DNA of 64,000 nt from Atkinsonella hypoxylon (GCA_000729835.1 JFHB01000031.1:62001-126000); one strand, 5' to 3'; shown: positions 48,361-60,411, numbered from the stretch's first letter. The notes: a model not told the origin generated them from the sequence alone. Numbers and translations: made by a program.

Positions 48361-49563
48361 ATGGCCTCCCGAGGGGCGTTATGGGGTCCAGCGACCCTTC
48401 GTCTTCTTAGGGTTGCTGTGACCAAGACGTCGAAAGTCATTCGGCATAAGCTCACTGATATTGGGAAGCCGTTCCAGCGAGAACTGCAAGCCATTCCTTT
48501 GGGGAACGGTTACGCCAATCGCCAACCTATTCATCTAGCAGCACTCTTGAGACAACAAAAACGAGGTTCACGTTGGTTTTCCAGCAGCCCTGCACAAAGC
48601 ATAAACCGTGTCGTTGGACGATTTATTACTTCGGAGCGTGTATCAAGCCTTCGTTTTGACCGAACTAAGCTACCTTCTTCAAACACGTCGCGCCGAGTTG
48701 CTCAATACTCCGGCCGAGCTCCATTTGCCAACACTCTTCGTCCCAATTTGACTGGTGGTTCTATGCCGCGAAGCGCTGGAGGATACAGCCTTGGCGGAGG
48801 CGCGAGATACTTCTCTCACACACCCGCGACTCCAGCTCAAGTAGTGCAAAATGTTTCACAGGCGATGAGGGCACTTTTCCTCTCTGGTCAGAAGATTAGA
48901 TACGACGGTGTTGGCCTTCGCGGCGAGTGCCAGTATCGTGCCGTGTCCAGACTTGTGGATGACGCCATGAACAGATTATCTGCCATGCCTCGCTGGTCTC
49001 CTGGCTCTTTCATCGATTTTCAAATCACCCCTACTATAACGGCTATGAGTCCTCTCGCCGCTGCTGTCACTGGCGCCTCAAAGACCCTAGGATTTTGCGC
49101 TGAGGCAACGACTCATCCAACGTCTATTGACACAGAAGGATTTCTGGACGTTTTGTCAACAGACTTTGGACGAGCGCTACAGGACCTGGCCATCGTTGAG
49201 TCTGATCTGCGCCGACTATCCATCCTAGGCTCCTTACCTATATTTCTGAAGAGTAGCGACTTGATTCGTGTCAGATTTCCTGGTGTGGATGCACTTACAG
49301 TCGAACGACTATGCGATGATTTAGGCATTCAACGTGGCCTTATAGGCGAAGACCTAGCTTTTGATGGTGCAGTCGGCGTCCCCGTGGCACTGAAATTTCC
49401 CTTCGCACCGGAGGCTGAGCGGGTCGCGAGCTCGCCAAATGGCTCGGCAAGGTCATTAGAAGGGAGTTTTTTCCAGGCGGCAGAGTCCTCTCTGGAAGAT
49501 GATGACTTATTTATGAGAGACGCATTTGCCTATGAAGTTGGAAGTAATTCCGAGTATATCTGA
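48361..49563 (+). CDS. Fungal protein of unknown function, C-terminus probably frameshifted
   Basis: Intronless frame of 400 aa. The N-terminal half is Ser/Arg-rich with few acids (MASRGALWGPATLRLLRVAV), which could be a mitochondrial leader. The conserved part is in the second half: ARYFSHTPATPAQVVQNVSQAMRA, RWSPGSFIDFQITPT, TEGFLDVLSTDFGRALQDL and RVRFPGVDALTVERLCDDLG. Some fungal databases label apparent orthologues as a casein kinase II beta-2 subunit (from memory), but no CK2-beta Cys4 zinc site is visible, so I do not use that name. The frame stops at TGA 49561 after EYI. A protein-like tail continues in another frame to 49694, suggesting a two-base indel. Confidence 0.78.
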   Translation: MASRGALWGPATLRLLRVAVTKTSKVIRHKLTDIGKPFQRELQAIPLGNGYANRQPIHLAALLRQQKRGSRWFSSSPAQSINRVVGRFITSERVSSLRFDRTKLPSSNTSRRVAQYSGRAPFANTLRPNLTGGSMPRSAGGYSLGGGARYFSHTPATPAQVVQNVSQAMRALFLSGQKIRYDGVGLRGECQYRAVSRLVDDAMNRLSAMPRWSPGSFIDFQITPTITAMSPLAAAVTGASKTLGFCAEATTHPTSIDTEGFLDVLSTDFGRALQDLAIVESDLRRLSILGSLPIFLKSSDLIRVRFPGVDALTVERLCDDLGIQRGLIGEDLAFDGAVGVPVALKFPFAPEAERVASSPNGSARSLEGSFFQAAESSLEDDDLFMRDAFAYEVGSNSEYI

Positions 49564-49694
49564 ATCTAGATGGTTATCAAACCATGTCCACACCTGTTCG
49601 CTCTGAAGAACCCACTTTCGATGAGTTCGAGGGTCTTGAAGGGATATATAGGTTTCTCGAGGAATGTGATCGAGCCAAGGGACGAATGGGGTAA
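49564..49694 (+). pseudogene. Out-of-frame C-terminal tail of the preceding gene
   Basis: In the +2 frame relative to the gene, the sequence reads LNLDGYQTMSTPVRSEEP and then FDEFEGLEGIYRFLEECDRA, ending at TAA 49692-49694. It is acidic and helix-like and resembles the end I recall for relatives. It joins the gene if the AT dinucleotide in GAGTATATCTG (about 49552-49562) is taken as two surplus bases. No intron of workable size fits there. Confidence 0.5.
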
Positions 49695-50937
49695 TGTCAG
49701 GATCAGGAAGATTGCGAAGATAGCAATTTCACAAATTTGAAAGGCTGTTGATATCAGATGAACTTATACTCGATACATTTTCAATTCGCCAGTCCCTCTT
49801 CACAGTGCGTAATTGGCTTCTGTCCAGCCATAGTGGAATATATCCCCTTAAGTAACTGCAATGCTCTTGTGGCTGTCTACATCAACTGTCAGAATGTGCC
49901 ATACCCATCCACCTTCTGTATTGAAGCCATATAGAAGATTTAGCAAATGTCTGCTGATCTACGGAATAGCGTACATCCAATATCCTCGCACCGCACCTCT
50001 TGCAAACATTAATACTTATTCCAGAGACAGGCGCACGTGCTCAGCAGAACTTCTCAAGTACCGTTTCTCGATGAGCCAAAGTGCGCCACATTAGGGAGGA
50101 ATGTGACGCTGTTTGCAGTGCGCCGTATCAAATTTAACGGCACGCTAATGAGTCTCATGATCAAAGCCACCCCCCGATCACGAATTCGAAGAGCATAGCT
50201 TCAGTGAGAGGGGTCAAAGACTAGCGTCCATAGCTGGCCTTTTCTAAAGTGGTCTTGCCTAGGGCGTCGTCCGAATGCAGCAGTGGCCAGAATATTCTTT
50301 CTTTGTACTTTTGTTCAAGCATGACGGGATCTATAGCCTGGCAAATGAGGATGCAGCGACATCTCAGCTTCTAATGCCATCGTAAACTATGAGATATGAT
50401 GCTGTTGAACTTCTAACTAACGGTATCGTGGCTTTGAACAGACTGTCTCGTTGGTACCAGCACGACCTGCTTTTCAGTAGTTTTACGACAACTAGACTTA
50501 TGCATGATATGAGATTATAAGGTTCTCGCTCTGACACAATTTCACTCGGTGTCTCCATCCAGTATAGATTAATTCATGTACGTCCTTGTATGTTAGTGAC
50601 CTGCGCGAGACTTGTGACATTTGAAAGAACCTACCTGTACGCAACAGCCCTATCGAAGGTGGATTTTGCTTCGATACAAAGCAATTTGCCATAAGTTGAC
50701 CGACCTGATAATTTGTCCCACAACGATAGGTAATCTGAAAGAGCAGAGCTTCGGGGTATGTGGCATTGCATTCTCTGACAGCACGAGAGAAAGATTCTGG
50801 TGAGAAGCAAAGAAAGGTTGGAAGAAAAGTAGAACCTGTACATGTAGCATTATCAAGGATCGTGACTTGTATTCAACAGCGAGCCCAATAGAGGAATTAT
50901 AGTTACAAAGTCTCTTAATTCAGTTCCGGCCCTGATC
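49695..50937. other. Convergent intergenic region
   Basis: About 1.2 kb between two gene ends. Short frames on both strands lack motifs. Nothing is supported apart from the 3' flanks of the two neighbours. Confidence 0.5.
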
Positions 50938-52332
50938 TCACAACACTAATCGGCCAGGCTCCTTCTCCAAGATCGTCTTGCATCTTTCTAAGAACATATG
51001 TGCTCTATGTTCTTCTTCCTTGGGCACAACGAGACTGAAGACGTTGAGACCGCTTGAGAAGCCCGGCATGGTCGGGGTGCCCGGCTCTCGGACAGCCTTC
51101 TTCGGCTTGGTCGCCAGAATATCAATGATATCAGCCTTCTTAGATGATCGTGTAGAAGGCTCAAGCATTGTCCTGGGAGGGACAGCGGAGATCTGTGGCA
51201 GGTAGACGCCGCGAGTGCCCTTGGCGGCCTTGACCTTGTCCAAACCAAGAATCTGATCGAATAGCTCGTTAGCCGTGGGTGAGCGGTTGGCAGGTGGCAG
51301 GTTATCATTAGCAACTTCGGCAGCGCGGCTAATAAACGTAGATAATGGCATAAAGACGCCAAGCGTTTCTTGAATTCGGCGTTGGACTTCGACGACCTTG
51401 GCTAGATTAACAGGAACATTGACCTCTGAGGACAAGACCTCGGGTGTCCGAGATGCGTTTTCGGCTGCTTTGGGTGCAGCAGCCGGGTGTGATTTCTTCT
51501 CTGCAACCTTGATGTTGCTCAGGTCCAGGTGGGAGAGTTTCTCGATACGATATGAGACTGCCGCGGGAGCATCAGCGCTGATTCGGCCCAGATAGGCGAG
51601 CACATCGCCTTTGAGCAACCGGCCGTTGGGGCCAGTGGGCTTGATCTTGCTGACCTCATCCTCGCTCAGGCCGTTCTGGTGAACAAGAGTCTCGACTGAA
51701 GGCAACAACGGATATTTCTGTTCACGGACTTCATTGTTGGCAGGTCGAGGGGCGGCCTTGGATTCAGACTTTTCGTCCTTAGAACGAACGTCCTCCTTGG
51801 CAGAAGAGGAATCCGAAGATGCAGCACTCTGCTCTGGCTGTTCGTCCTTTGGAATTTCGAGCGTCCTGATGTCGTCTCCCGCTTCAGCTAGCACAGCAAT
51901 GCGAGTTCCAACCTGGACAGACTTGGCTCCATCCTGCGCCATAATCTTCATCATAATTCCGTCTTCCTGGGCCTCGACATCCATCGTCGCCTTATCCGTC
52001 TCGATCTCGAGAAGAACGTCGCCCGCGCTGTATGAATCACCTTCTTTGACCTTCCAGGTTGCGATATTTCCTTCCGCCATGGTTGGCGAGAGTGCGGGCA
52101 TCACGAAGTTCTGAGCAGCGAGGCATCGTGATGACGAGGTGAAACCTGTAGAAATGACACAAGTCAGCATCCGAGGTCTATTTGCACGAGCTCTTTGGGA
52201 TCCTTCGTTCGCAATGTAGCCTGTCCATGAGCTCATGTCCGAAGAGACATTCGTAAACGTACCTCGAGAAATATTTCTGCTTTTGATAAGACGGGCCGAT
52301 GCGCGGCATGCGGCGCCCGCAAATGACACCAT
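50938..52332 (-). CDS. PDX1: Pyruvate dehydrogenase complex protein X (E3-binding protein)
   Basis: Mitochondrial matrix protein that docks dihydrolipoamide dehydrogenase (E3) on the E2 core. Two exons, 52332-52263 and 52145-50938, give 425 aa. The 117-base intron has no stop in frame, so the unspliced reading is also open. Splicing joins ISR to GFTSSSRCLAAQNFVMP, the expected leader cleavage region. Seen: a lipoyl domain with lipoyl-Lys75 in ETDKATMD; a Ser/Glu/Ala-rich hinge; a peripheral-subunit-binding domain near 165-210 (PSVETLVHQNGLSEDEV, PTGPNGRLLKGDVLAYL); and a C-terminal part lacking the HRxxDG catalytic motif of true E2. The last point separates PDX1 from LAT1. Confidence 0.9.
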   Translation of the reverse strand: MVSFAGAACRASARLIKSRNISRGTFTNVSSDMSSWTGYIANEGSQRARANRPRMLTCVISTGFTSSSRCLAAQNFVMPALSPTMAEGNIATWKVKEGDSYSAGDVLLEIETDKATMDVEAQEDGIMMKIMAQDGAKSVQVGTRIAVLAEAGDDIRTLEIPKDEQPEQSAASSDSSSAKEDVRSKDEKSESKAAPRPANNEVREQKYPLLPSVETLVHQNGLSEDEVSKIKPTGPNGRLLKGDVLAYLGRISADAPAAVSYRIEKLSHLDLSNIKVAEKKSHPAAAPKAAENASRTPEVLSSEVNVPVNLAKVVEVQRRIQETLGVFMPLSTFISRAAEVANDNLPPANRSPTANELFDQILGLDKVKAAKGTRGVYLPQISAVPPRTMLEPSTRSSKKADIIDILATKPKKAVREPGTPTMPGFSSGLNVFSLVVPKEEEHRAHMFLERCKTILEKEPGRLVL

Positions 52333-52873
52333 AACAGCTCAATCGAGCGGTTCTGCGTGGTGGAGGGTTGTGCGAAGGTAAAAGGACGAAAAGGGCCGAG
52401 GTTGTCCTTCGACAAAAAAAGATAAAAGGCGCGAAATTGCAAGCTTTCTTTGGCTAGAGCTGTTGGGGAGCCACCGATATAGGGCGCATTGTCAAAAGCA
52501 GAGCGGTTTTTTGATGGGGCTGACTAATTGGTACGTACCAGTGGTTGAGTAATGGTGACAAAATACTGCGATCACTGTCCAACCTGCCAACCTAACCGGT
52601 GACATGGCATAATTATAGCACCCTCAAACGTTGGCCCTGCCCGCACTATGCCCGAACAAATCACCCAATCCAGGAAAAGGAGCCACTCCGGCAATAATTT
52701 TGTTAGCTTTGTTTTTGACTTGTCACGAGCTTCGGCTTCATGACAGCAACCTCACTTTCCCTGCGAAAAAGACTGTGCTGCGTCCACTCTGCACACATCT
52801 CTTCCAATGCGTAGATTATAGCCCTTCCTTTATCCTCGCTCACACCACAAGCTCGAATTAAAAATCCATACCC
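52333..52873. promoter_or_regulatory. Bidirectional promoter region between two mitochondrial genes
   Basis: 541 bases between the starts of PDX1 (minus) and the two-TM protein (plus). Both core promoters must lie here. The products are both predicted to go to mitochondria, so shared control is plausible. No named site was recognised. Confidence 0.55.
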
Positions 52874-53809
52874 ATGGCCAGTCTATCCAGAGGGTCCTTC
52901 TTCCCATGCCGTCACTTGGCGGCGCATCGAACCATCTTCGCGGAACGCTCCCTCGGCCCAGCTCGCTTCTTCACCACATCAATCGTGCGTCTACGAACAC
53001 CACAAAACGCTTCACAAGTTCTCAAATCCGCGAAGAGGACAATTTTGAAACCCTCGCCTGCATCAAAACCACCCGTAGCCACCGTCGCGCCGAGCCGATA
53101 TGCGTTCATCAAGAGTCTGACGTCGAAACAAACGCCCACAACTTTATACGAAGGCCCTTCCCATTTCTGGTTCTATTTCGGATGCTGGTCGAGCGGGATA
53201 GCCATTCTAGGATGGGCGACTCTCACAGGCCCAACCGTAATTCAACAACCAGAGGGCGTTCCCCAATGGGTGGGCATCGTCTTCGGCGGATGTTACATGC
53301 TTCTCGTCGCAATGGGCTTCTACATCATCTCCAAGACACCTAACATTGTCAGCTCGATACGCGTCCTGCCATCGACTTCTGCTACTCCGAGTAAAATAAC
53401 AGCAATTTCTGCTGCCACTATAGCCCAGCCCCAACTCGAAGTCACAGTGAAACGCATGCTACCATTCCTCAAGCCAAAGGTCATCAAGACGAACCTCGAT
53501 AACGTCTCTTTGAAGTCTCGGTTCTCCTTGCCAGAGGAATACGTGCCCGAGCTGAAGCGCCTTCTTCAAGAGGAGGAGCAGCGTAAGGCACTTCACAAAT
53601 TTGACATGCAGCACTTGTTGACTATGCCTTTCCGAAGAGTGGGCAGAGCATTTGTCAACATGTTCAGGGGTATGCGGTCTGCCTGGACGGACATGGGATT
53701 CGGTACCATGAAAGTCGATGGGAAATACTACAAGGTCGATGTGACAAAAGGGTTTGCGCACGACGGATTCAGGACGTTGGAGCAGGTTGTACATGTGGGT
53801 TTCAAATAA
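52874..53809 (+). CDS. Mitochondrial two-membrane-segment protein, possibly TMEM223-like
   Basis: Intronless, 311 aa. The N-terminus is Arg/Ser-rich with almost no acids and contains ARFFTTSIVRLRTP, a good mitochondrial presequence. Two hydrophobic segments follow at about 98-120 (FWFYFGCWSSGIAILGWATL) and 131-152 (WVGIVFGGCYMLLVAMGFYI). After them come NIVSSIRVLP, a beta-like stretch ending KTNLDNVSLKSRF, and a soluble tail with LKRLLQEEEQRKAL and KVDGKYYKVDVTKG. The order presequence, LYE start, TM hairpin, RSVRSV-like strand and late VSLK strand is like TMEM223/TMEM186 cytochrome-oxidase assembly proteins, but this is a topology match only. It is divergent from PDX1. Confidence 0.72.
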   Translation: MASLSRGSFFPCRHLAAHRTIFAERSLGPARFFTTSIVRLRTPQNASQVLKSAKRTILKPSPASKPPVATVAPSRYAFIKSLTSKQTPTTLYEGPSHFWFYFGCWSSGIAILGWATLTGPTVIQQPEGVPQWVGIVFGGCYMLLVAMGFYIISKTPNIVSSIRVLPSTSATPSKITAISAATIAQPQLEVTVKRMLPFLKPKVIKTNLDNVSLKSRFSLPEEYVPELKRLLQEEEQRKALHKFDMQHLLTMPFRRVGRAFVNMFRGMRSAWTDMGFGTMKVDGKYYKVDVTKGFAHDGFRTLEQVVHVGFK

Positions 53810-56413
53810 GTTGAACTTCATCTGATTAAGGAGAGACGACGGTCTGCTAAACATAGCAATGGTTGTTCCTGTATGCATCTCTCCATTCCAACATTTTCAC
53901 ATCCCAAACCAGGCATTTTGTAATTTCTGTACAATAGTGTATGTGTCAATACGTTCTTGTCCAGTCCGAGGCAGTCAACATGTATTTGGAGCTTCAGACA
54001 ATGAAAATTATACCAGCTTATCATAGTCAATCATGATGAGTGTTTCGTTACCAGCGGGGCTAACCCCATTTAACGATAGGTCTGTGATACTTGTCCGAGT
54101 CTTGGTTGTGGTAGTATGACCAAGTGATTTATTCGAGACGTCTCATCCAATATCGACGATATATAATTCTTGCGATTTCGGAGCAATGGACCCCGAATTT
54201 AGCTCGGCAGATTGCGCACCAGACCGCTTTACCCCGCCATTGACTTGCCGCTAGTTCATTTCCTTTGATGATCTCCGCGCCTCATGCCTTTCGGCGCAAG
54301 TGGCCTTGACATCTCTTAGAGCAGCGATCGTCCATCGACATAATTGGATAATCATACAGGAAGGCCCACGGATGATGCGCAAGGTATGTCTCTCATGACG
54401 TCATATGCGAAATAGTTTTGTCCCTGGCAGAAATAATGGGACTTGAATTTAGTATCGCCATGTATCGCAAGCTTTATGGTAGCTGAATTCTTAATGCCTT
54501 TGATCGCTGGTAAGAGGCTAGTAGAACTGCTCAAGCTATAAGTCTTGCGATATATCTCTTTGCCATTCGTATATTTCTAGTACTTCAATTACCGTGCAAA
54601 TTGGTAATTGTAGAGGAGATGCCTTAAAGAATGCATGCTTTAAAAAGAGTGGGGAGGTCGAGCACATGCAAAGGTGGAGCCTGCGGACGGCACGGCAGCT
54701 CTTGCTCACCTGAGGGCCGGCCACACAGGTGGTTGAAGAGCAAAGGATGTCCTATTAGCTTCTGGGCCAATAAGATTCGTAGAAGAGGGTATTCGGATTG
54801 ACATGTAAATTACACATGAGAAGTGCTTACTCATATGACGTACAAAGGACTACAGCAAGATCCAGCACTAGTGCGTTTTGAATACGGAAACGATTTTATC
54901 ATCGTGCAGCTGCCTCTAACCCCGTTTTCTCAATGACACGCTGCTGCAGCAAATAAATGCGGGCATGGATATGGTACCATCCTCAAAGACTGACCATACG
55001 GTTACAAGCGACCGCCCTCTTCTCTGTTCAACCATATGTTTAAAGTCTGCATTGAATGGCGGGGGTTACTGGGAATGCTTCGACGGCGTGAAGATGAAAC
55101 CTCGATGACACGAAAGACGCTTTGCGTGCCTCTCCAAGAACGAGTCATTCTGAACATGAAATTGTCTGCGCTGTGAGTGCGATTACAATCGAACGCCAGA
55201 TATGGCTACCTATAGTACATCTTCGCATGATACGAAGAGATTGCGTATTGTCAGAGCCAGGGGGTTCCTACACATTGTACATGATCTCCAAGGTAATTGG
55301 CTAGATGGTGATTGATATCTGAAACAGCCGCCAGTAGCGCAGAACGGTCGCTATGCTACGCAAAGCACGATGGCCAACCTTCTCGGGGTTAAATGACTCG
55401 GTTGGAGAGGGAAAGGGGGGACAGTGCGTTTTTCGTTAGTCACACTGTATGAGCGATTCAGCTTGGTCGTTCAGTCGCGAATGACGGACAAGAAGCGAGG
55501 CTGGCTGAGAAGTGCTGAAAGTGTCAGCTGCCCCAAGGATGCTCCATCATATGGTCACATGGCAGCCATTTCGTGTGTCGCTATCTGGCGAAAAGGGACA
55601 TTGAGAGATGGTAACCATCTTACTGATCGACATGGCCTGCGAGGTCAAATTCTTTACCATGTTAGCATCGAGAGTCCTTGTGCTGCCGCGCGAGGCTAGA
55701 GGACAAAGCATCACCAAGAAGACCCTGAATTTTGCTTGGCCCCTTTTTACAACCCGTCTAGATGTGAAGCATCTTGTCAGACGTGTTTATTGCATGCAGC
55801 TACCAGACTCCTGCTAATAAAGGAGAATCATAAGGCAGAATCAAGCGTTGGAACTAAGGTTCTCTATTGCGGTTGGCAAATAAACGCACAAAAGCAACTA
55901 AAACCTAAAGTAAAAAAGGAAGATGTACCTCTGCACACACTTTTGAGAGATAGACCATTAGCGTCCTGAGGGCTTCGTCTGTGTCATTGGCGGCACAAAA
56001 AAAATCGTGACCCACGAATCCCTTTTAAATGGTGGGGAAGTCGGGCTACCTCTGCAATTATGTCACCTTGCTGCACTTCGTGTTAATGGATTCCATTATG
56101 TTGCTAGGGTACTGGCCAATCTAGACTAGGTCGATAGGCCGGTTCCACTGCGTAGATACGCGATGATCCCACGAGACAACCCCAGTTTGACATCAAGGGT
56201 GGGACGGGGAGCTTGTGATTGTCGCCAAGGCACTAGAGGCGGGGTCACAAAGAAGAAACCCTCGTCCAAGTTTTGGCGTTTGGTTTGTAGAGATGATGCG
56301 ACGGATGCAATGTTGCAACGGACGAACAATGCGACATGTTGTGGTATTGCGCTCCGCCTGGAAGTCAATATGTCAGGGGCCAAGAGCCATTATACTCCGC
56401 TATGGATAGATTT

Positions 56414-56470
56414 CTAATAGTTACGGCGGATATTATGCGTCCGTAAATTACCTGCCCCTCCAACTATTAG
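56414..56470. repeat. Short perfect inverted repeat, possible miniature element
   Basis: CTAATAGTT (56414-56422) is matched by AACTATTAG (56462-56470) with nothing mismatched. An inner pair TTACGG (56421-56426) and CCGTAA (56441-56446) overlaps the left arm. The size of 57 bases is too small for a transposon, but fits a solo end of one or a miniature derivative. Confidence 0.4.
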
Positions 56471-59400
56471 CACGGGTAATGAATTTTGGAAGTCTGCCTC
56501 GCGAGTAGAGCATTCTTGCCATTGGATAAAGCATGCCGTTTATTGAACACCACCGGCGACAAGGTTGAATTTGTTGTGCCTTTCCGAGGTCCAGTTATGA
56601 ATATGTTTTGAGAATAGCGGGAGGAGTCCCCCTTTGTCCTTTCTTGTTGCAATCCGCATTGGACAATTTCCATAGTTAGCGGAAAACCACCACGTGAGGT
56701 TCCGGTAAAGGTCAACTGCTTGAGTCGCTTTTGTCACCAGACCCTTGCAGGCGCATGGCGTTGGCTGTCCCAACTGCTAAGCAAAGGGCAGCGGGCGGCG
56801 CAACAATTTATTTGTGGGGTTCCGCGTTGACAGCACGCCAAGAAAGACACGCAGATTCCCTCTCGGGGTTTTTTCCTGTTGGATAAAGAGAGGGTACCAA
56901 CTAGAAAAAGAAAAGAGTTGGTTGCCGCTAGCTATCTGGAGTACAATTATAACAACAATAAAGCCTAGTTAGATATCTATAGAGGTAGGTGGCTTGTAAA
57001 TTGTTGCTTTTCTCACTCTGGTAGCGATGCTTAATTGAATGACTCGATAGTTATTCATGCATAAAGATATTTCTCATGCTGGCAGCTGTTTGGACAAGCA
57101 ATGCCTTCGCTCAATTGCTTCAGGTTTAGTGGTTTGCGAAACAACATTTTGCATAATTCATGCTACAATACTCCGTAGCTTGCGCTCCATGAGCATCTAT
57201 ACGGGCAAGAGAAGCCTTGCCGCTTGCTTCTAATTGACTTCGGATACCTAGGTAGGTAGGTAGTCATCCCGTCAACCCCATTGGCCTATCCACATATACA
57301 ATCTGGAGATGATGGACATGGGGCTATAAAAACGTCAATGTAGGAAACCAGCGGGCTGATAATCGTTTGTTCGATTCCCGCAGCCAATCATGGTCACTAC
57401 GACGACTTGGATCACGCAGTGGAGGCTTATCTTGGGCCTTGTACGCCCCATATATCTGTACACCACGTAACCGTGCTAGTTTTTACATTAATATAAGCAC
57501 TATCTACACATGCTTGTTAACATCCTTGGGCGAACTAATGCATGCATGCGCAATGAACATCGGTAGGATAGTGGATTTCATGCTTGCTCTAGCCAGTGAC
57601 ATGACGGATTAATACGCAAAGTACAAATGGAGGTTTGAGACAACCTGCAACAGTGCGAGCTTCGCTTCCGAACCCAGATAACAGCTGCATGCATCTGGCT
57701 ACTGGGGTGGAAGCGAAAACTTGACGCCCATTTGCGCTTATGTGTGTGGGCGGAGGGCGGAGAGCCAAAACCAGACACCAGACGGTCTGGACAGTTGGGT
57801 CAGGGCAATCGCAATCTAGCGAGCCAATTCTGAAAGCTGAGAGATCAGTACAACTTATCGATAGACAGTGTTCGTGTCAGATAAGCTGTGGAATCTTGAA
57901 GCACCCACAACAAGCCGATTTGTGCCCTTGAAACAGGCTGTGACACACAAATCGCAAGGCACACTCACACCTGTGCTACGATCCGGGCCATCCCTTTAAT
58001 GGTATCTGATACTTCTGGCAAATCCCATGGTGATGCAGAGAATTGATTGCAATTCATGAAATGTTCGCAAGCGACCACTCAAGTCGGGTGAAGTCGCCAG
58101 GCCTTCGGGTTGCCACGCTCGCTGCATACTGAGCAGGCCATTGGAATCGCGATGTTACCGAGGACATGGCGCTCACCTTTTTTTTTATCCCTCACCGAGG
58201 TCGGCCCTGACAGTGATATTATTTCCATGTCAGGACGTTGCAAACGAATGCGGGGTGACAGGAATGCAACAAAACGTGCCAATTTTAGACACACGCCCTC
58301 TCTGGAATAGAAGCACTATGCTCATATTGGTTGAGGCACTGCAAGATACACTTGAGACCAGAATTCCACAGTATGCTCGTCGTTGGTACTGGCAGCTTGT
58401 GAATCAACACTTCAGGCGAGATATCCCCACGAATGCTCCAGGCACATTCGTTTGTGCGCAGAAGCCGAAGAAACAAGCGACGTTGCCGGGAGAGAAGGGG
58501 GGAGGAATGTGACGATAAGAAAGCGCACCCGAGCAGGTCATAATCAAGTTTCTAAAAAAATGCAGAATAACTCGACTCGGTAAGCAAGGACAGCTAAGAA
58601 ACTTGCCTCGTGAATACATAACACGGGCAGATAACCGTTGAAATAAAGACAATGGTATACGGAGTAATAGCAGAATTATCGCTCGCAGCTGGGGACTTAG
58701 GGCAGCCTCGCGAGAGAGAGAAAACCACCTAAGCAGCTACATTTATTGCCCATCCCTTTTTTGAGCGCGCGTAGACAGGTCTAGTTCAATTGGATACGGA
58801 TCGTCCCCGAGAGCTACTAGACCTGGACGCCATCGGTTGCTCTGCCCCTCTCGGGAACCGGACGCCGCCTGTGGAGATTGGATTTTAAATTGATGGCGCC
58901 TTCAGATCGCATCGCCGTTGAAACCACTCATGCACCAAGGGTAATACCAAGGGTAATAACAGAGGCATGCTCATTCGATGTGAGATGAGAATCCGCTCCA
59001 TTACCAGTAAAAGCAATCTATCGCTTTCAACACCCGTCTTCTGGATACCGCACGAGGCTTTTCTTAGTCTTTGTGGCATGCCAAAATTTTCTCTCCCCCC
59101 CCCTCTCTCTTGGCTGCATGAACCAGACATAGCTGCAGCAGGAGCTAATGCAGGCTGAGCTACATACTTCCCTGCCATCAGCCCCCCGTTGTAATTGTCA
59201 TTTTATTAAATATGCAAAGTCTTCCCTTATGCCGTCTGGTAATAAAGAGGACGGCGGGAAACACCAATTTCGGGCAAATGACGGAGATAATAACCCCAAA
59301 GCGCAGAATCCTCTTTGCTGCGTTTGCACTATATGAGAATTCTGACAAGTCATGTCCTGATTAGTGCTGCGCATCCAGAGACAGACCGCCATTAACGAGA

Positions 59401-60410
59401 CAAAGCTATTCTGCATAGCGAGCGACATGGCGACATGGCGACATACTCCGTAGACGACAAAGAAACAAATCTATGCAGGGGTGTCCGCGTGTGTGGATGC
59501 AGACGATTCCGTTTATGTTGTCATGAGAGACGCAAGCGTGGTTAAGTGGTGGATAATGGTTGTATCACGCCGCCACAGCGGCATGAGCCATGGGGCTCCC
59601 ACGGTACCATGAGACGCAGATGGCGGCTACTGTTGCGGATTCTAGTGCTCAAAACGCCATCCTCAACACGCCACGGCCCACTTATTGAGCACTTGGCTGT
59701 ATAACTCGGTCCTCGCGCGACCATTGACCGCGACCATTGACCGCGCCCATGTTTCCCAGACGTTTGTAAACTCGTCAAGACTGGAAATGCAGGAGCCAGC
59801 ACCAGACCAGACAATTCTCTCGGACCGTGATGAGGGGCTACGCGGGGGACGTTCTAACTAAGACGTTGCAACTCGCGGCGGGGAAAAGGTTTGGGAGGTC
59901 GCAACCGTGTGGCTATCGCACCCCAATCAGCATGGCGCTGCTGAATCGCCAGCGACAAGGGTCCAGGCCCGTCAAGATGTAAAACCGGCGGTATCGTAAT
60001 TGCGCTTGGAGGCCTGCTGTCGCACAATCCACTTCCTGACCACTGCCTGCCTGTTATTTCATGGGCTGCAGCCCGCTCCTTCCAGGGGATCCCCTCTTTC
60101 CCGAATGGACCCTTTCTTGATCCTCTTCTCTTTCACCTACCTCGACTTGCCTCCTCCCCCTTCTCATGCAACCATCGCGGTGCAAATCGACCCTGCATTT
60201 TCGCCGCTGTCCTTTTCCTGAGCTTTCTCGAAATAGCCTCATGTTCCTCCCTCCTTATTGAATGTGAATGCCGTCTCAAATTTGACGTCACCTCGTCTTA
60301 AGGTGAGTTCCTAGCAAAACCGTCGTCGTTATCACTGTTCTGCGCTTGCGGTGTTTTGCTATCTGTCAACCCTCCTTGCAAAATTTCCACATTACGACCC
60401 AACTACTTTG

Positions 60411-60411
<1 letters not shown>

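Noticed and set aside
57290..57395. tRNA-like TTCGATTCC at 57370
   Set aside because: The flanking bases do not form a T-stem, and no acceptor or anticodon arm could be drawn.
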